A stretch of DNA of 64,000 bases from assembly GCA_019925105.1 (NCBI GenBank), contig JAHGAU010000005.1, positions 620,001 through 684,000 on the forward strand, given 5' to 3'. Shown here one piece after another: positions 1 to 10,055 of the stretch. A program made the position numbers and the translations under genes. Each line of letters starts with the position of its first letter. Position 1 is the stretch's first letter. The DNA is from Niebla homalea (taxonomy: Eukaryota; Ascomycota; Lecanoromycetes; Lecanorales; Ramalinaceae). The notes below the pieces were generated by a model. The model was not told the DNA's origin and did no database searches. It saw nothing but the letters and a program-made list of their open reading frames with translations.

Positions 1-2185
1 GAGAAGGTCAATGCCTTCCAAAGCGATACTTATAGGCTGCTCAGGCAGCAGACCACAGCCCTCGAGTCCAAGTTACAGCGGCTGGCGGTGGACAATGACG
101 ATGATGGACAGAGTCCGAAGGAAGAAAGGAGCAGAAGTGAGGCGCAGAAAGCCCTGAAGGAGCTGGACCGGATCATGGCAGAAATCACTCAGCTTGAGAA
201 ATACAGTCGCGTCAATTTTACCGCCTTCATAAAAGCTGCAAAGAAACATGACCGTCGGCGGGGATCAAAGTATAGAGTACGGCCGCTGCTCCAGGTCCGG
301 TTGGCCGCGCTTCCCTTCAATTCCGAAGACTACTCTCCCCTGCTCTATGAACTATCTGCAATGTACTCTTTCGCCCGACAGCTCATCCACGGCGGTTCGG
401 AAAGGTCTAAAAGTATGTCGGAGAGCAGGAATGGAAACGAGAAATTCTATAGCCACAAGTTTTGGGTGCATCCTGACAATCTGTTGGAGGTCAAGACATA
501 TATCCTGCGGCATCTACCTGTATTGGTCTATAATCCTCAGGGATCCAAGAATGCCGAGAGTCGAAGCGCCGATCCCACAATAACGTCGCTGTATTTTGAC
601 AACTCACGTTTTGCATTGTACAACGACAAGGTTGAAAGGCCGAGCAACGCGTCGTCACTGCGTATCAAATGGTTCGGTCAACTTAGTGACCGATCAGAAA
701 TATATTTTGAGAAGAAGACGATGGTGGAGGATGGAGACAGCGAGGAAGTTCGAGTACCCGTAAAAGAGAAATACATCCAACCCTTCATCGAGGGTGACTA
801 TAAGCTGGAGAGGAAGATCGAGAAGCTCCGAGACCGAGAAGGAAGTGAGGGCAACGGTGTTGCGACCATGAAACGAAGCGTCGAGGAGATCCAATCGTTC
901 ATAAAAGACAACGAACTCGCACCTATTTTGCGTGCAAATTATACACGTACTGCATTCCAGATTCCGGGGGAGGACAGGGTTCGAATCTCAATCGACACTG
1001 ATCTAGCTTTCATTCGAGAAGACTCCCTGGATCGTGATAGACCATGCCGCGAACCAGATCAATGGCATCGTGGCGACATAGACAGTCTTGGTCTTCAATA
1101 CCCTTTCTCCGAAGTCAGGAAAGGCGAGGTGACCAGATTTCCCTATGCACTTCTGGAAATTAAGATCAGCAAAAGCGCATCCAAAAGAACCACCGAATGG
1201 GTGCAAGAGCTCATGTCCTCCCATCTGGTCAAAGGTGCTCCGCGCTTCTCCAAGTTCACTCATGGCGTTGCGGAATTATTTGAGGATCACGTCAATAGCT
1301 TTCCGTTCTGGCTCAGCGACATGGAAACAACAGATATCCGACAAGATCCGCAGGAGGCCTTTCGAGAGGAGCAGGAGAAGAAAGCCAAGCAGGCTGCGGA
1401 CGAGCAGGCCGTTGGTAGCTTCGTTGGTGCCAGAAGCGCGCCATCCTTTAAACCAGCAGTGGGCTCTCCACTCGGCAAAAGTCCCAGCAATTTCGATCAA
1501 CGCCGCTCTGACTCGGAGCTCAAGCATATGCAGACAGGAGCTGACATAGATCAAGAGCAAGTGACGCAACAGACTACATCCGATAACCCAAAAAGGGGTG
1601 TCTTTTCTGGCATCTCCACTTTCTCCCCCTTTTCCAACTCCAAGTACGCCAGAGCCCACCGGGAAGGTACGGTCTCTCTACCCCCCGGCGTCCGCGCCCC
1701 GGAGAAGTGGATCAAAGACATGAACCCTGTCCGCGTGGAGCCCAAGGTGTGGCTGGCCAATCAACGGACCTTTGTGAAATGGCAGCATGTCTCCGTGCTC
1801 CTGGCATCCCTGTCGCTAGGCTTGTACAACGCTGCTGGCGAGCACAACAACATCGCTCGCGGCTTGGCTGTAGTGTACACGTTGATAGCGGTATTCGCAG
1901 GGGGCTGGGGCTGGTGGATGTTTTTAGTGCGAAGTCGGATGATCGAGGCAAGGAGCGGGCGGGACTTGGACAATGCGGTGGGACCGATCGTGGTCTGCGT
2001 TGGATTGACAGTGGCGCTGTGTTTGAATTTTGGGTTCAAGGTAGGCGATTTGGGAGACTGATATTCTCATCTCCCATCACAAGCTGACAGTATTGCAGTA
2101 TCATGCCACCGTTGCTGAGAGGCAGAGCCCTTCCAGAGGAAATGAAACGATTCAGGGTTGGAGATTCACGCAACTGGAATTGTGA
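1..2185 (+). CDS. VTC2/3: Vacuolar transporter chaperone, Vtc2/Vtc3 type (5' end cut by window)
   Basis: Probable exons are 1-2040 and 2099-2185; the frame is open from base 1, so the N-terminus lies outside. The visible 708 residues hold the end of an SPX domain (EKYSRVNFTAFIKAAKKHDR, about residues 65-85), a VTC core (KFWVHPDNLLEVK, SLYFDN, SLRIKWFG, EKKTM) and a C-terminal DUF202-like block with three hydrophobic segments. In the family, the VTC complex makes polyphosphate at the vacuole or ER membrane and SPX senses inositol pyrophosphates. The core resembles the accessory Vtc2/Vtc3 subunits more than the catalytic Vtc4; that choice is an inference. Without splicing the frame stops at 2061. 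The intron 2041-2098 has donor GTAGGC, branch GCTGAC and acceptor TTGCAG, and splicing adds 28 residues after FGFK. Confidence 0.88.
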
Positions 2186-2851
2186 CGGCCCTTCTGTGAT
2201 GTATGATGAGAAACGTTCATGCGGCTTTGGAGATATACTGTGGTGTAATGACTCCCAAGAGGTGTGCTATTCTGATAGTCGATTCCGCGTCCGCCACTGG
2301 ATTCCACATTCCACACATTTGGCTCTGCAATATCATCTGCAACCTCATATATCGAGTCCCTCTCAGTTGAACCAGACATCATGCGCGCTCGTTGCTGAAC
2401 GTGGCTAGCCAGATCTGCCACTTTTCGACCCCAGTCAGACCTAGATGCTGCTTTCAAACCCTCGACGGAGGACTTCGCCTGCATCCGCCCTCACCTAGAT
2501 ATTCCTGCTTCTCTATGACCGTCATATCATCCAGAAAATAATCTGCCTCTTCCCGTCCTTGTCCAGAACTGTCTGCCCTTTTTCAACCCTGGTCAAGTTA
2601 TATTGTTTCAACTTGCAGTCACTTATGAATATCAAGGTCAGATCAGCAATGTATGGGCAAAAGCTTTGAAGAGCTATAATAAAGTGCCGCTGAAGGAACA
2701 GAGGTTAATAAGAGGCAGAAGTGCCGAGTACACTGTAAGCAAGGTGGCCAACACCTTCCAGCACCTATTCCAGCACCTACTGAGATGTTCAAGTATCATA
2801 GACACTCATGCCAAAATGCTCGGAGATCCATAGCCTCAACAAAGGCCCCAA
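2186..2851. other. Intergenic, convergent 3' regions
   Basis: This stretch lies between the convergent VTC and RNase III genes. I see only short chance reading frames and no RNA gene or repeat. Confidence 0.6.
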
Positions 2852-4219
2852 TCACTTTGGTGCCTCCTCCGCCTTCGCTCTCAACGCCCTCACCTTACTC
2901 TCCGCCTTGGCCATCCTGTCCCTCGCGCCTTCAAAGTCCTTTCTCGCCAGCTTGACCGCATCCTCGGCCTTCTCGACTTCTCCCTTGGCCTGCTCCCTCT
3001 CCTCCCTCTCCTTCTTGTTCTTCTCATCGCTCGCCTTCTTCACCCCTTCCAACTCGCCCACCAGGAGGTTCCCCATCGCATCCTCCGCGGCCTTCTGCCC
3101 CGCCTCCTGCTTGTTCAACCCCTTCCCGGCCCCCAACTTCTCGTCCGCGTAGCCCCAGCCGTGGAGGTACACCCCGACGAAGAACCAGCACTTCCCCTCA
3201 TTGCGCACCTCCTGGCGCGGTTGGGTCTCGCGGTAGTCGAGCCTGATCCCCCGGGAGAGCAGGCGGCAGGCGAGTTTCAGTTTGGCGTCCGGGTCCATCA
3301 TCTGGGATTCATCCTCGGGGCGGAGCGCGAGTTTGCGGGACCAGAGGGTCTGGAGGAAGGATTCGGCGGTGTGGAAACCCTCGTCGTTTGGAGAGGAGGG
3401 TGGACAGGAGGCGGAGGAGGAGGAGGAGGAAGAGGAGGAGGAGGGGGAGGAGATGACGATGGCGGCGATATACGCCTCGAACACATCGGCGAGGAGTTTG
3501 GTGTAAGCGGTGGGTCCCGAAGAGTGGTGATTGGCGGGTTTGGATTTGGTCTGGATGAGGGAGAGGGTTTCCGGGGGGATGATGATGCGGGAGGGGAAGC
3601 CTGTGGATGACAACGAGTTTCAGTAGAAAGGTCCCTGGGACCCAAAAGGAAAAGGGTCGAGGGAGGGGGGGTTTGAGGGATCAGTACCGTAAGTCTTGGC
3701 ATACTCGGCCAATGTATCGTTTTTCACCAGCATCTCCCGCTGCTGGCTCAAGCGGCCCGTCGGCATCTGTGGGAACTGCTCCAGCACGAGCCGCGAGGCC
3801 ATCAATTCAATGTAGGCATCACCGAGAAACTCGAGCCGATCGTACGATGCATCGATCTTACCGATGCTGGGACCATCGAGAGCCTCGGGGTGTGTGAAGA
3901 CGACCTTTTCGATGTCTGAGGGGATGGGAGGGAGGGAGGGAATGGAACCTGTTGTTGAGGGCGGTGGAAGAGGCGAGGAGGGACTTTGGCGGGTGATTGG
4001 GCGATGGATGCGGAAATCTTCTGGATTTGCCTTGGAAACCTCGTGGGGAGGCCCTGAATGAGCGTACCGCACATGGTCTCTGTTCTGCTGGGATTGGTGG
4101 TGGGTTTTGATCTTCTTGGGATGGTTGGCGGGTAGAGTTTGGCGCCAATCATGTGGACGCTTGTTCGAGGAGCCCATTCTTGCCCAATCTTGCCCAATCT
4201 TCGCCTTGAGACCAGCCAA
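2852..4219 (-). CDS. RNT1: Double-strand-specific ribonuclease III (Rnt1/Pac1 type)
   Basis: Exons are 4219-3688 and 3600-2852, giving 426 residues; the intron 3601-3687 has donor GTACTG and acceptor CACAG. The RNase III signature YDRLEFLGDAYIE is at about residues 126-138, and the second metal-binding motif (ADVFEAYIAA) lies in exon 2. A double-stranded-RNA-binding domain follows (LGAGKGLNKQEAGQKAAEDA), then a Lys/Glu-rich coiled-coil tail. Nuclear fungal RNase III processes pre-rRNA, snRNA and snoRNA precursors. A serine homopolymer (about ten serines) is inserted after the second catalytic motif. A second ATG (MGSSNK) lies 14 codons downstream and may be the real start. The gene is divergent from the S33 gene across 218 bases. 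A mitochondrial ribosomal RNase III-like protein is a less likely alternative, because both catalytic motifs look intact. Confidence 0.88.
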
Positions 4220-4437
4220 AATCCCGGCTCAAGTGGATGATATTTATCTCCACTTCGTAGATGGAAGATGATTGTGTGGACCGAGGGGACGATGAAGAGG
4301 TTAGAGTATGGAGCTAGAGAGCTCTCGGTCTATCTTTTTTCCGCCGAATCTCCGTCAGAAACCTCGAACGAACTGGCTCATCCTTTGCATTTACTCTACC
4401 TTCCCATGCATCCCTACCATCGGACCCAGACACAAAC

Positions 4438-4936
4438 ATGCCCCCCTCACCACCACCTCCCTCACGCCTTCAGGCCCTCCTAGCAGTCCAATGCCACATC
4501 TTCTCCCACACCTATAACCCCAACCGCCTCCGCCAAGGCTCCTCCGTTCTCCGCCAGCGCCTCAAGGGTCCCGCCACAGCAGCATACTACCCGCGCCGCG
4601 TAACGGGGATAAAGCAATTGCTCAAGGCGATGAGGAAGGTGGATGCGGGAGCAGATATCGATACCTGGGATGACGAGGAGGAGGACCGGCGCGAGCACGT
4701 GCGCGCGGCCAAGGCGCGCGGGAAGGGGGCCCCGAAGAAGAAGAGGTCGGCTGATGGTAAGTGTTTTCCAGAGTATCTCCGTGATTATATCTGCGTCTGG
4801 GGCAGGGGAGATTGGGATGGGAAGGCGGTCTTGAAAAAAGCAAGAGATGGATTGCTAATCTGTGGTGTGTGCAACAGAATCTAAGAAGATCAAGTCGAAG
4901 AAGCCAAGACCTGCCGCGGCAGCTGCAGCAGGGTGA
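4438..4936 (+). CDS. RSM27: Mitochondrial small ribosomal subunit protein mS33
   Basis: Exons are 4438-4756 and 4878-4936, giving 125 residues; donor GTAAGT, acceptor CAACAG. The N-terminal half matches the MRPS33/Rsm27 family (RLQALLAVQCHIFSHTYNPN, then VLRQRLKGP and YYPRR). The C-terminus is Lys/Arg-rich and ends in an alanine run, as in fungal homologues. The protein is a structural part of the mitochondrial ribosome small subunit. Without splicing the frame reads into a poor extension ending at 4884, so the two-exon model is preferred. Confidence 0.92.
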
Positions 4937-5309
4937 ATCAATTTTCCGAGAGAGTCAACTGAGGAAGAAAGTATTGCATAGCGCGGCGTTGGCATTCAGG
5001 TACAAGAAGGAGGTCCTATAAACAGCATTGAGCGGAATAACGTTCAAAGCGGTCGAGGAGTTGGCGATACCAGATGTAGAAGATGTCGAGGTGCAGTGGC
5101 ACACGTGATTGACAAAATGCTATCTTAAAATCGTGGTGGATCTGACTTGATCCAAACCCACGATTATGGATCCCAAATCGCTGTGCATGTTGACAAGGCT
5201 CAAAAATATTTGTACAGGGGAATTACAAGTCGATCGCCTGCTAGAGTCGCAAAGGTAACATCATATGCTTGGAAGCGATATCTTGCGCAAGAGCAGCTTG
5301 ACTCAATTC
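4937..5309. other. Intergenic, convergent 3' regions
   Basis: Between mS33 and the RS-rich gene. No gene, repeat or RNA signal seen. Confidence 0.6.
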
Positions 5310-6961
5310 TCAAAAAGCGGTGCCACCAATGACCTCTCCACTCAATCCCTCCAATTGAGCTTCAGCGAGCTCACTACGCAGACCTTCCCGTCGGCTCTCT
5401 CGCTCTCGGGTCTCCCACTCCCTCAGGACCTCTCTCTTCGTCTTCTGCTTCTCCTCGATTGTCTTCCTCAGCCTTTCTGCATCCTCTTCAAGCTGATTGA
5501 TCTTCTTCGCTGAGGCAGGATCCGCGCTTGGAAATGCCTTACCGCCCGGGATGATGGTCGGCAACGACGCCAGATGGTTGGTAGTTGAAAATCTCTGTGT
5601 ACGTGGATATGTCGTCGAAGATGAGTTGTTAGAGCGGAATGGGGGAGCATGGCGAGATGTATCAAATGTTGAAGGGGGTCGATCAAAAGATGATCGTGGC
5701 GCATTCGGGACGTGGTCCGAAGGTGCTGGACGTGGTTCGTGTGATGAGCGAGATGAGCCGCCAAAGGGGGCTGGAGGAGGACGGGCCGCATGCTGAGATG
5801 GCGGTCCTCCATAGCCGCCTCGGGGTCGAGTGGGTGCTGACAGCACAGAATTATTGCCCTGACGACTGTGCGCCGACATGGACAAAGGTGAGGTGGGCTG
5901 AGGCGCTGAGGGTGGCTCGCGCGAATACGCTGAGGGCCCCGATGGCGCTGACCGACCTCCGCTCTTTCTATACGTTGATGGGTGAGATGGAGGGCCCCCT
6001 TCCGCATGTCTGGGGCCATGTGAGGAGCTAGGATAATCATTTGAATCACGTCGCGGGGGCGATCGATAAGCAGGTGGTTCTAAAGGTGGTGTCCTCCTTC
6101 TGGGTGAAAAGGCTCTTCTGGGAGGTGGAGATCTTTCACGAAATTGCTGACTGCGAGGACCTGCAGGAGGTCTGGATTCTCGATAGGTTGGAGTTATCGG
6201 GCGTGAGCTTGTCTGGGCTAACCGATCAGGATGCATGGGAGGAGATGATCGGCGGGAGGAAATGGGCGAGGCCGCACGCGATACATGCTCAGAGCGTCGC
6301 GGTGGAGGAGACCTGCTCCTCTCGCGTGGACGATAATTATTCTCCTGAGGATATCTGCCCCTAGGTGAAGGACCTCGTGCCGATCTTGGCGGTGGTGATC
6401 TCCTCCTTGCGTATGGCGAAGGATCCCGTCTGTTTCGAATAGGAGATCTTGCTCTCACGGGTACAGGTGATCTGGAGTATCTTCGAGCGCGCGGGGGCGG
6501 TGATCGAGGCCGATCTTCCCGCCTGGGCGAATACCGCCTCGGTGGGGGAGACCTTGGACGGCTGTAATTATCTTCTCGTCTCGCTCTGTATGCAGGACTT
6601 CGCGATCTTCTTCTGTTTGGAGCAGGTGCTACATCACGTGGGGGCGTACGAGCCCTTCGAGGTGGGGAGCGGTACCCACGATAGCTTGATCGTGGAGCTT
6701 CGTCGCGTTCGGACGGACGATAGGTCTCCCCACCAAGTTTACGACTGTCATCATATCTAACGAAGGTCAAGTCAATGAACGTAATTTCCAAGCAGTGTTG
6801 CCTTTTCCGGCCAAGTCACAGATTTCCGAGACACGGTATGAGCAGAGGAATGAAGACATGTTCCAAGACCACTTTTTGCATCGGCCCTGGTAGAAGATAT
6901 ACTGATTCCGAAATGATTGTCCATAGGGTGAAGCTCACCTTCTATCGCGTCCTCGATCCAT
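5310..6961 (-). CDS. Arg/Ser-rich (RS-domain) protein
   Basis: Exon 1 is 6961-6939 (23 bases, MDRGRDR plus part of a codon) and exon 2 is 6756-5310, giving 489 residues. The intron 6757-6938 has donor GTGAGC, branch CTTGACC and acceptor TTAG. I chose the short first exon because it joins in frame to RYDDSRKLGGETYRP and continues the RS composition. The first 230 residues are dense in RS, SR, SP and RRSPPPR repeats, the middle is Pro/Ser-rich and disordered, and the last 60 residues form a charged coiled coil (INQLEEDAERLRKTIEEKQK). RS domains typically mediate contacts in pre-mRNA splicing or nuclear matrix complexes. There is no RRM, so it is not a classical SR protein. The upstream neighbour is the splicing factor SF3B2, in the same orientation. 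Confidence 0.75.
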
Positions 6962-7285
6962 AACGTGTGCTTTGGAAAATAAAGTGAATCAAGACTTCTC
7001 ATCACATTGAAGCCGAGCTGGTGGAGTCAAGCAAACATTGGTGTTGACGTTTAAAAGTTGATTGCGGATTTTGGAGAATCCGAAATTCTGAAATCCGAAT
7101 TATTCTTCAAGGCGCTAGTCCCAAATTGGCACCAACGGTCAGGGTATCATGTTCCAACTTCCAAACGCCAGCTTGCTACGAGGCATGATCGATTCTTGAT
7201 TCTTGATTCTTGTAGACCCGCAGGGTGTGGCTTCTTGACGAATTGTTGCAATCCACCGTTGCCCGTCCCAAGGCCTGATCCCGCA
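6962..7285. other. Intergenic, RS gene promoter and SF3B2 3' end
   Basis: Holds the promoter and leader of the RS-rich gene and the downstream region of SF3B2, including a short tandem repeat listed separately. Nothing else seen. Confidence 0.6.
7191..7211. repeat. Three tandem copies of GATTCTT
   Basis: Three perfect adjacent 7-base units lie in the downstream region of the SF3B2 gene. This looks like a small replication-slippage tract with no evident function. Confidence 0.9.
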
Positions 7286-9034
7286 TCATCGCTTACGCCT
7301 CTCTTCGTCCTTCTTTTGCCTTTTCCTGCTCTCATTCGCTACCATCTGGCTCAGATCCTCCTCGAAATTCCACTGCCCTTGCTCTTGCTTGCGTTCTGCT
7401 TCATAAAGCCTCTGCATCTCTTCTTTGTTCATACCATCCTTGGCTTGGAGAACATCGGGGTCCATTGCTACGTCAACGTCTCCCGGCTTCTTCCTCTTCC
7501 GAGTTTGATCCTCTTGACCAAGCACGGGCAGATTGTTCTGTGCAGCCTTCAGATCGTAGGTTCTGTCTCCTCCGAAAAACCCAGAGACTCTTGCCTGCTG
7601 CTCAGGCACGACTTGGTAAGCCTGTCGTGGATGTGTTGATTCTTCCGTCTCGGTCCCTCTCTTCTGCTTTCGTAAGTCAAATTCGCCCGCTACACTCTCT
7701 GCCCCGCCATATTCTGAAGGAATGGTGGAGGCCATGCCACCGGGCGTCTCTAGACCGCTCGGAGTCTGCAAGCCTGCCCCAACGTCTTCCGCCTCTTCTG
7801 GTTCCTCCTCTTCTTCGCTTTCTTCCTCTTCTGATTCCTCTTCGGGTTCTTGCAACTCCCCCCAGGGAGTCTTCTCAACAGGCTCCCCGAGATTATTGTT
7901 ATGTTGAGGTTGAAGGACGCCGAAAATGTCCCCTCCATACAATGGCTTATTGAATTCATCAACAGGTGGCTTGCCGTAACCCCCAGGATGGAAGCCCCAA
8001 GACCCTCCGGGCGGTGGAGGAGCATTCAGTCCTGGTATCCTAAGGGCAGCATAGGATGGTGGAGGACCAAAACGCTGCTGATTAATCAGCCATGGCGGCG
8101 GCGCGCCGGGAGGAATGTTAAGAGCTTCTTTCAACTCTTCACTCAGCTCACCAGGTCGCAGATGTTTGAGATTTGTCTCATACTCCTTGCCCTCATAGTA
8201 AACTTCTCCGTAGCGGGTAAGCTCGGGCTTGGTCTGGAACTTGAAGAAGGCTTCGTAGAGTTTTTGATAGTCAATGTCCAATTTCCCCATCTTTGGCTGG
8301 ACTCTTTCCCGCTGTTTCTGCTTCAAGCTGGCTTGCTCTTGTTTTTCCACGGCTGCGTCGCGCATTTCGGCAATGCCCGTCTCCTGGATAAACTTGGGCA
8401 GTGCAAAAGCTGGCTTCTCGACCCCACGTTTGGATGAGAGATATTCACGCTTCAAAGCCCAATGTGAAGGGACGGGGACGACATTCCGATATGCTTTAAT
8501 ATGCACGAGTAATCTAGGATCTGTCGCAGAAGTGTCCGTCCAGTCCACCGTTTCGGGCTTTTGAACTAGAGCTTTCAACTCAGCAACCGAGAGTTTGTTC
8601 TGCTCCTTTCTCTTCTTCTTGGACATCTTCGGTGGTCCGGCTTCTCCTTCCTCGTCAGGTATGGCATTATCCTCGTCGAAATAGACTTCAGGCTTTTCTG
8701 GTTCTTTAGTCCAAGGATCTTCCTTGTCGGGTTCTTGAAACCGGTTCATAACATTCCTGTATTCCTCATAAAGCGAGTCCCGATCGTCAAATTCATCCGC
8801 GTTGGTGGATTCATTCTGGCCGTCGATTGGTACAACCGACGCTCCATTTTCGGTCGAAGGTGGATCCGGGTCCGCAATGGGGTTCGATTCTTCCAGAGGT
8901 GTTGTGGATGTTGACTAAAGTATGAAGTCAGACATTGGGATTTGAATTACGATTCTCGGGCCTACCTCTTTCTTTGATGCCTTCTTCTTGGCTCGTCTTA
9001 GCTGATTCTTTGTGGGCTTTGGAGCAGAAGCCAT
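7286..9034 (-). CDS. CUS1: Splicing factor 3B subunit 2 (SAP145/Cus1)
   Basis: Exons are 9034-8966 (23 codons) and 8914-7286, giving 565 residues; donor GTAGGC, branch TCTGAC, acceptor TTTAG. The SF3B2 core (DUF382) is clear: VDWTDTSATDPRLLVHIKAY, VPVPSHWALKREYLSSKRG, then the PSP domain (LSEELKEALNIPPGAPPPWL). A glycine/proline-rich stretch (GGSWGFHPGGYGKPPVDEFN) and a long Glu/Ser acidic tract follow, and the C-terminus is a basic coiled coil ending in ERRKR. In the family this U2 snRNP subunit works with SF3B1 and SF3B4 near the intron branch site. The N-terminus is Lys-rich and nuclear-localisation-like. The length is close to the S. pombe orthologue. Confidence 0.95.
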
Positions 9035-10055
9035 TTTGATGCTGGACAAACGTTTCGAAGTCAGCACTACTGTATTGGGGTCGAATTTGAGTATCATGAG
9101 ATGTTTCCGTTCAAGAGTTGTAGGTACAAGCTCTTAAATCGTCTTGGAAGGAAAACAGCCTGTCAGTAATGACGTACCGGTAATATTATGGAAACAATGA
9201 AAGAGCGTGATTAGGAAGATTGGATCCACATTTAGAAGTGTACAGGCTTGACAGGATTGCAAATGTTGAAAATCACCAGAATTTCCGCGCTAGCCTCTTT
9301 AAGAATTGCCAAGCATTGAAACGCTGACCCCATGAATTTTGCGATTGTGGATCCACGCATAGGAGAGTCCAATTGATGGCTTACACGCGAGCTGTTGGAA
9401 GGCAATTTCTCTCATGTAATGTTTTACTCGCTATCTGAAAAGCCTCTAGGTACAGCAAGTGTTCTCTAGGCTTTAGCCTCGCCTTCCAACTTGGTCATCA
9501 TAGCTCCGTCATTTGCATCTTGTATCGTAGGGAATGACAAGCATAACCATCACTGAAGCAAAGTCTTGTACGATCCAGAAAGCCACACCAAGTCCCTCTT
9601 TATTGATGTGCCTGATGCTTATCTGAATGACCCGATTGGTCGCAAATGCTGAAGGCCGTTAGATATCATAATGATGTTTGGGGTTCGATAAACTTGGGGA
9701 AGTTGTCAACAATGTGTCAAAGTGCACAATATGCAAGAATGCATTCGAGTCTGCTGGGTAGCAATAGCCTGCCAGATGGCTTATGGTCACAAAGCCTGCT
9801 AACCGTTGCCAAACAAAGGGCAGAGATTTGTTTGTCGACGGTCGTCAAAAGCCAGGTGTGTCCTGTATAGGAATCTCCAACTTGAGGCGACGTGCCACTG
9901 GAATACCAAGGAAGTTTCATGCTGAGGCCCAAAACGCCGCGTGATTTCGGGGGGGTCAGGGAAGTGCCACCAAATGTATGAAGTCGTAAGCAAATCTTTT
10001 TCGTGTCGTCATATCGTGTCGTTAAATAGAGTACAGTCTAGAGAGGCAAGCCAGC
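9035..10055. other. Intergenic, about 1 kb
   Basis: Upstream region of SF3B2 and downstream region of the Pumilio gene. Only chance short frames are present. I found no tRNA-like B box, repeat or conserved protein fragment. Confidence 0.55.

Noticed and set aside
978..994. GGTTCGAATCTC resembling a tRNA B box
   Set aside because: It is inside the VTC coding sequence, and no A box or cloverleaf arms surround it.
7850..8437. 195-codon plus-strand frame
   Set aside because: Antisense to the conserved core of SF3B2; no domain.
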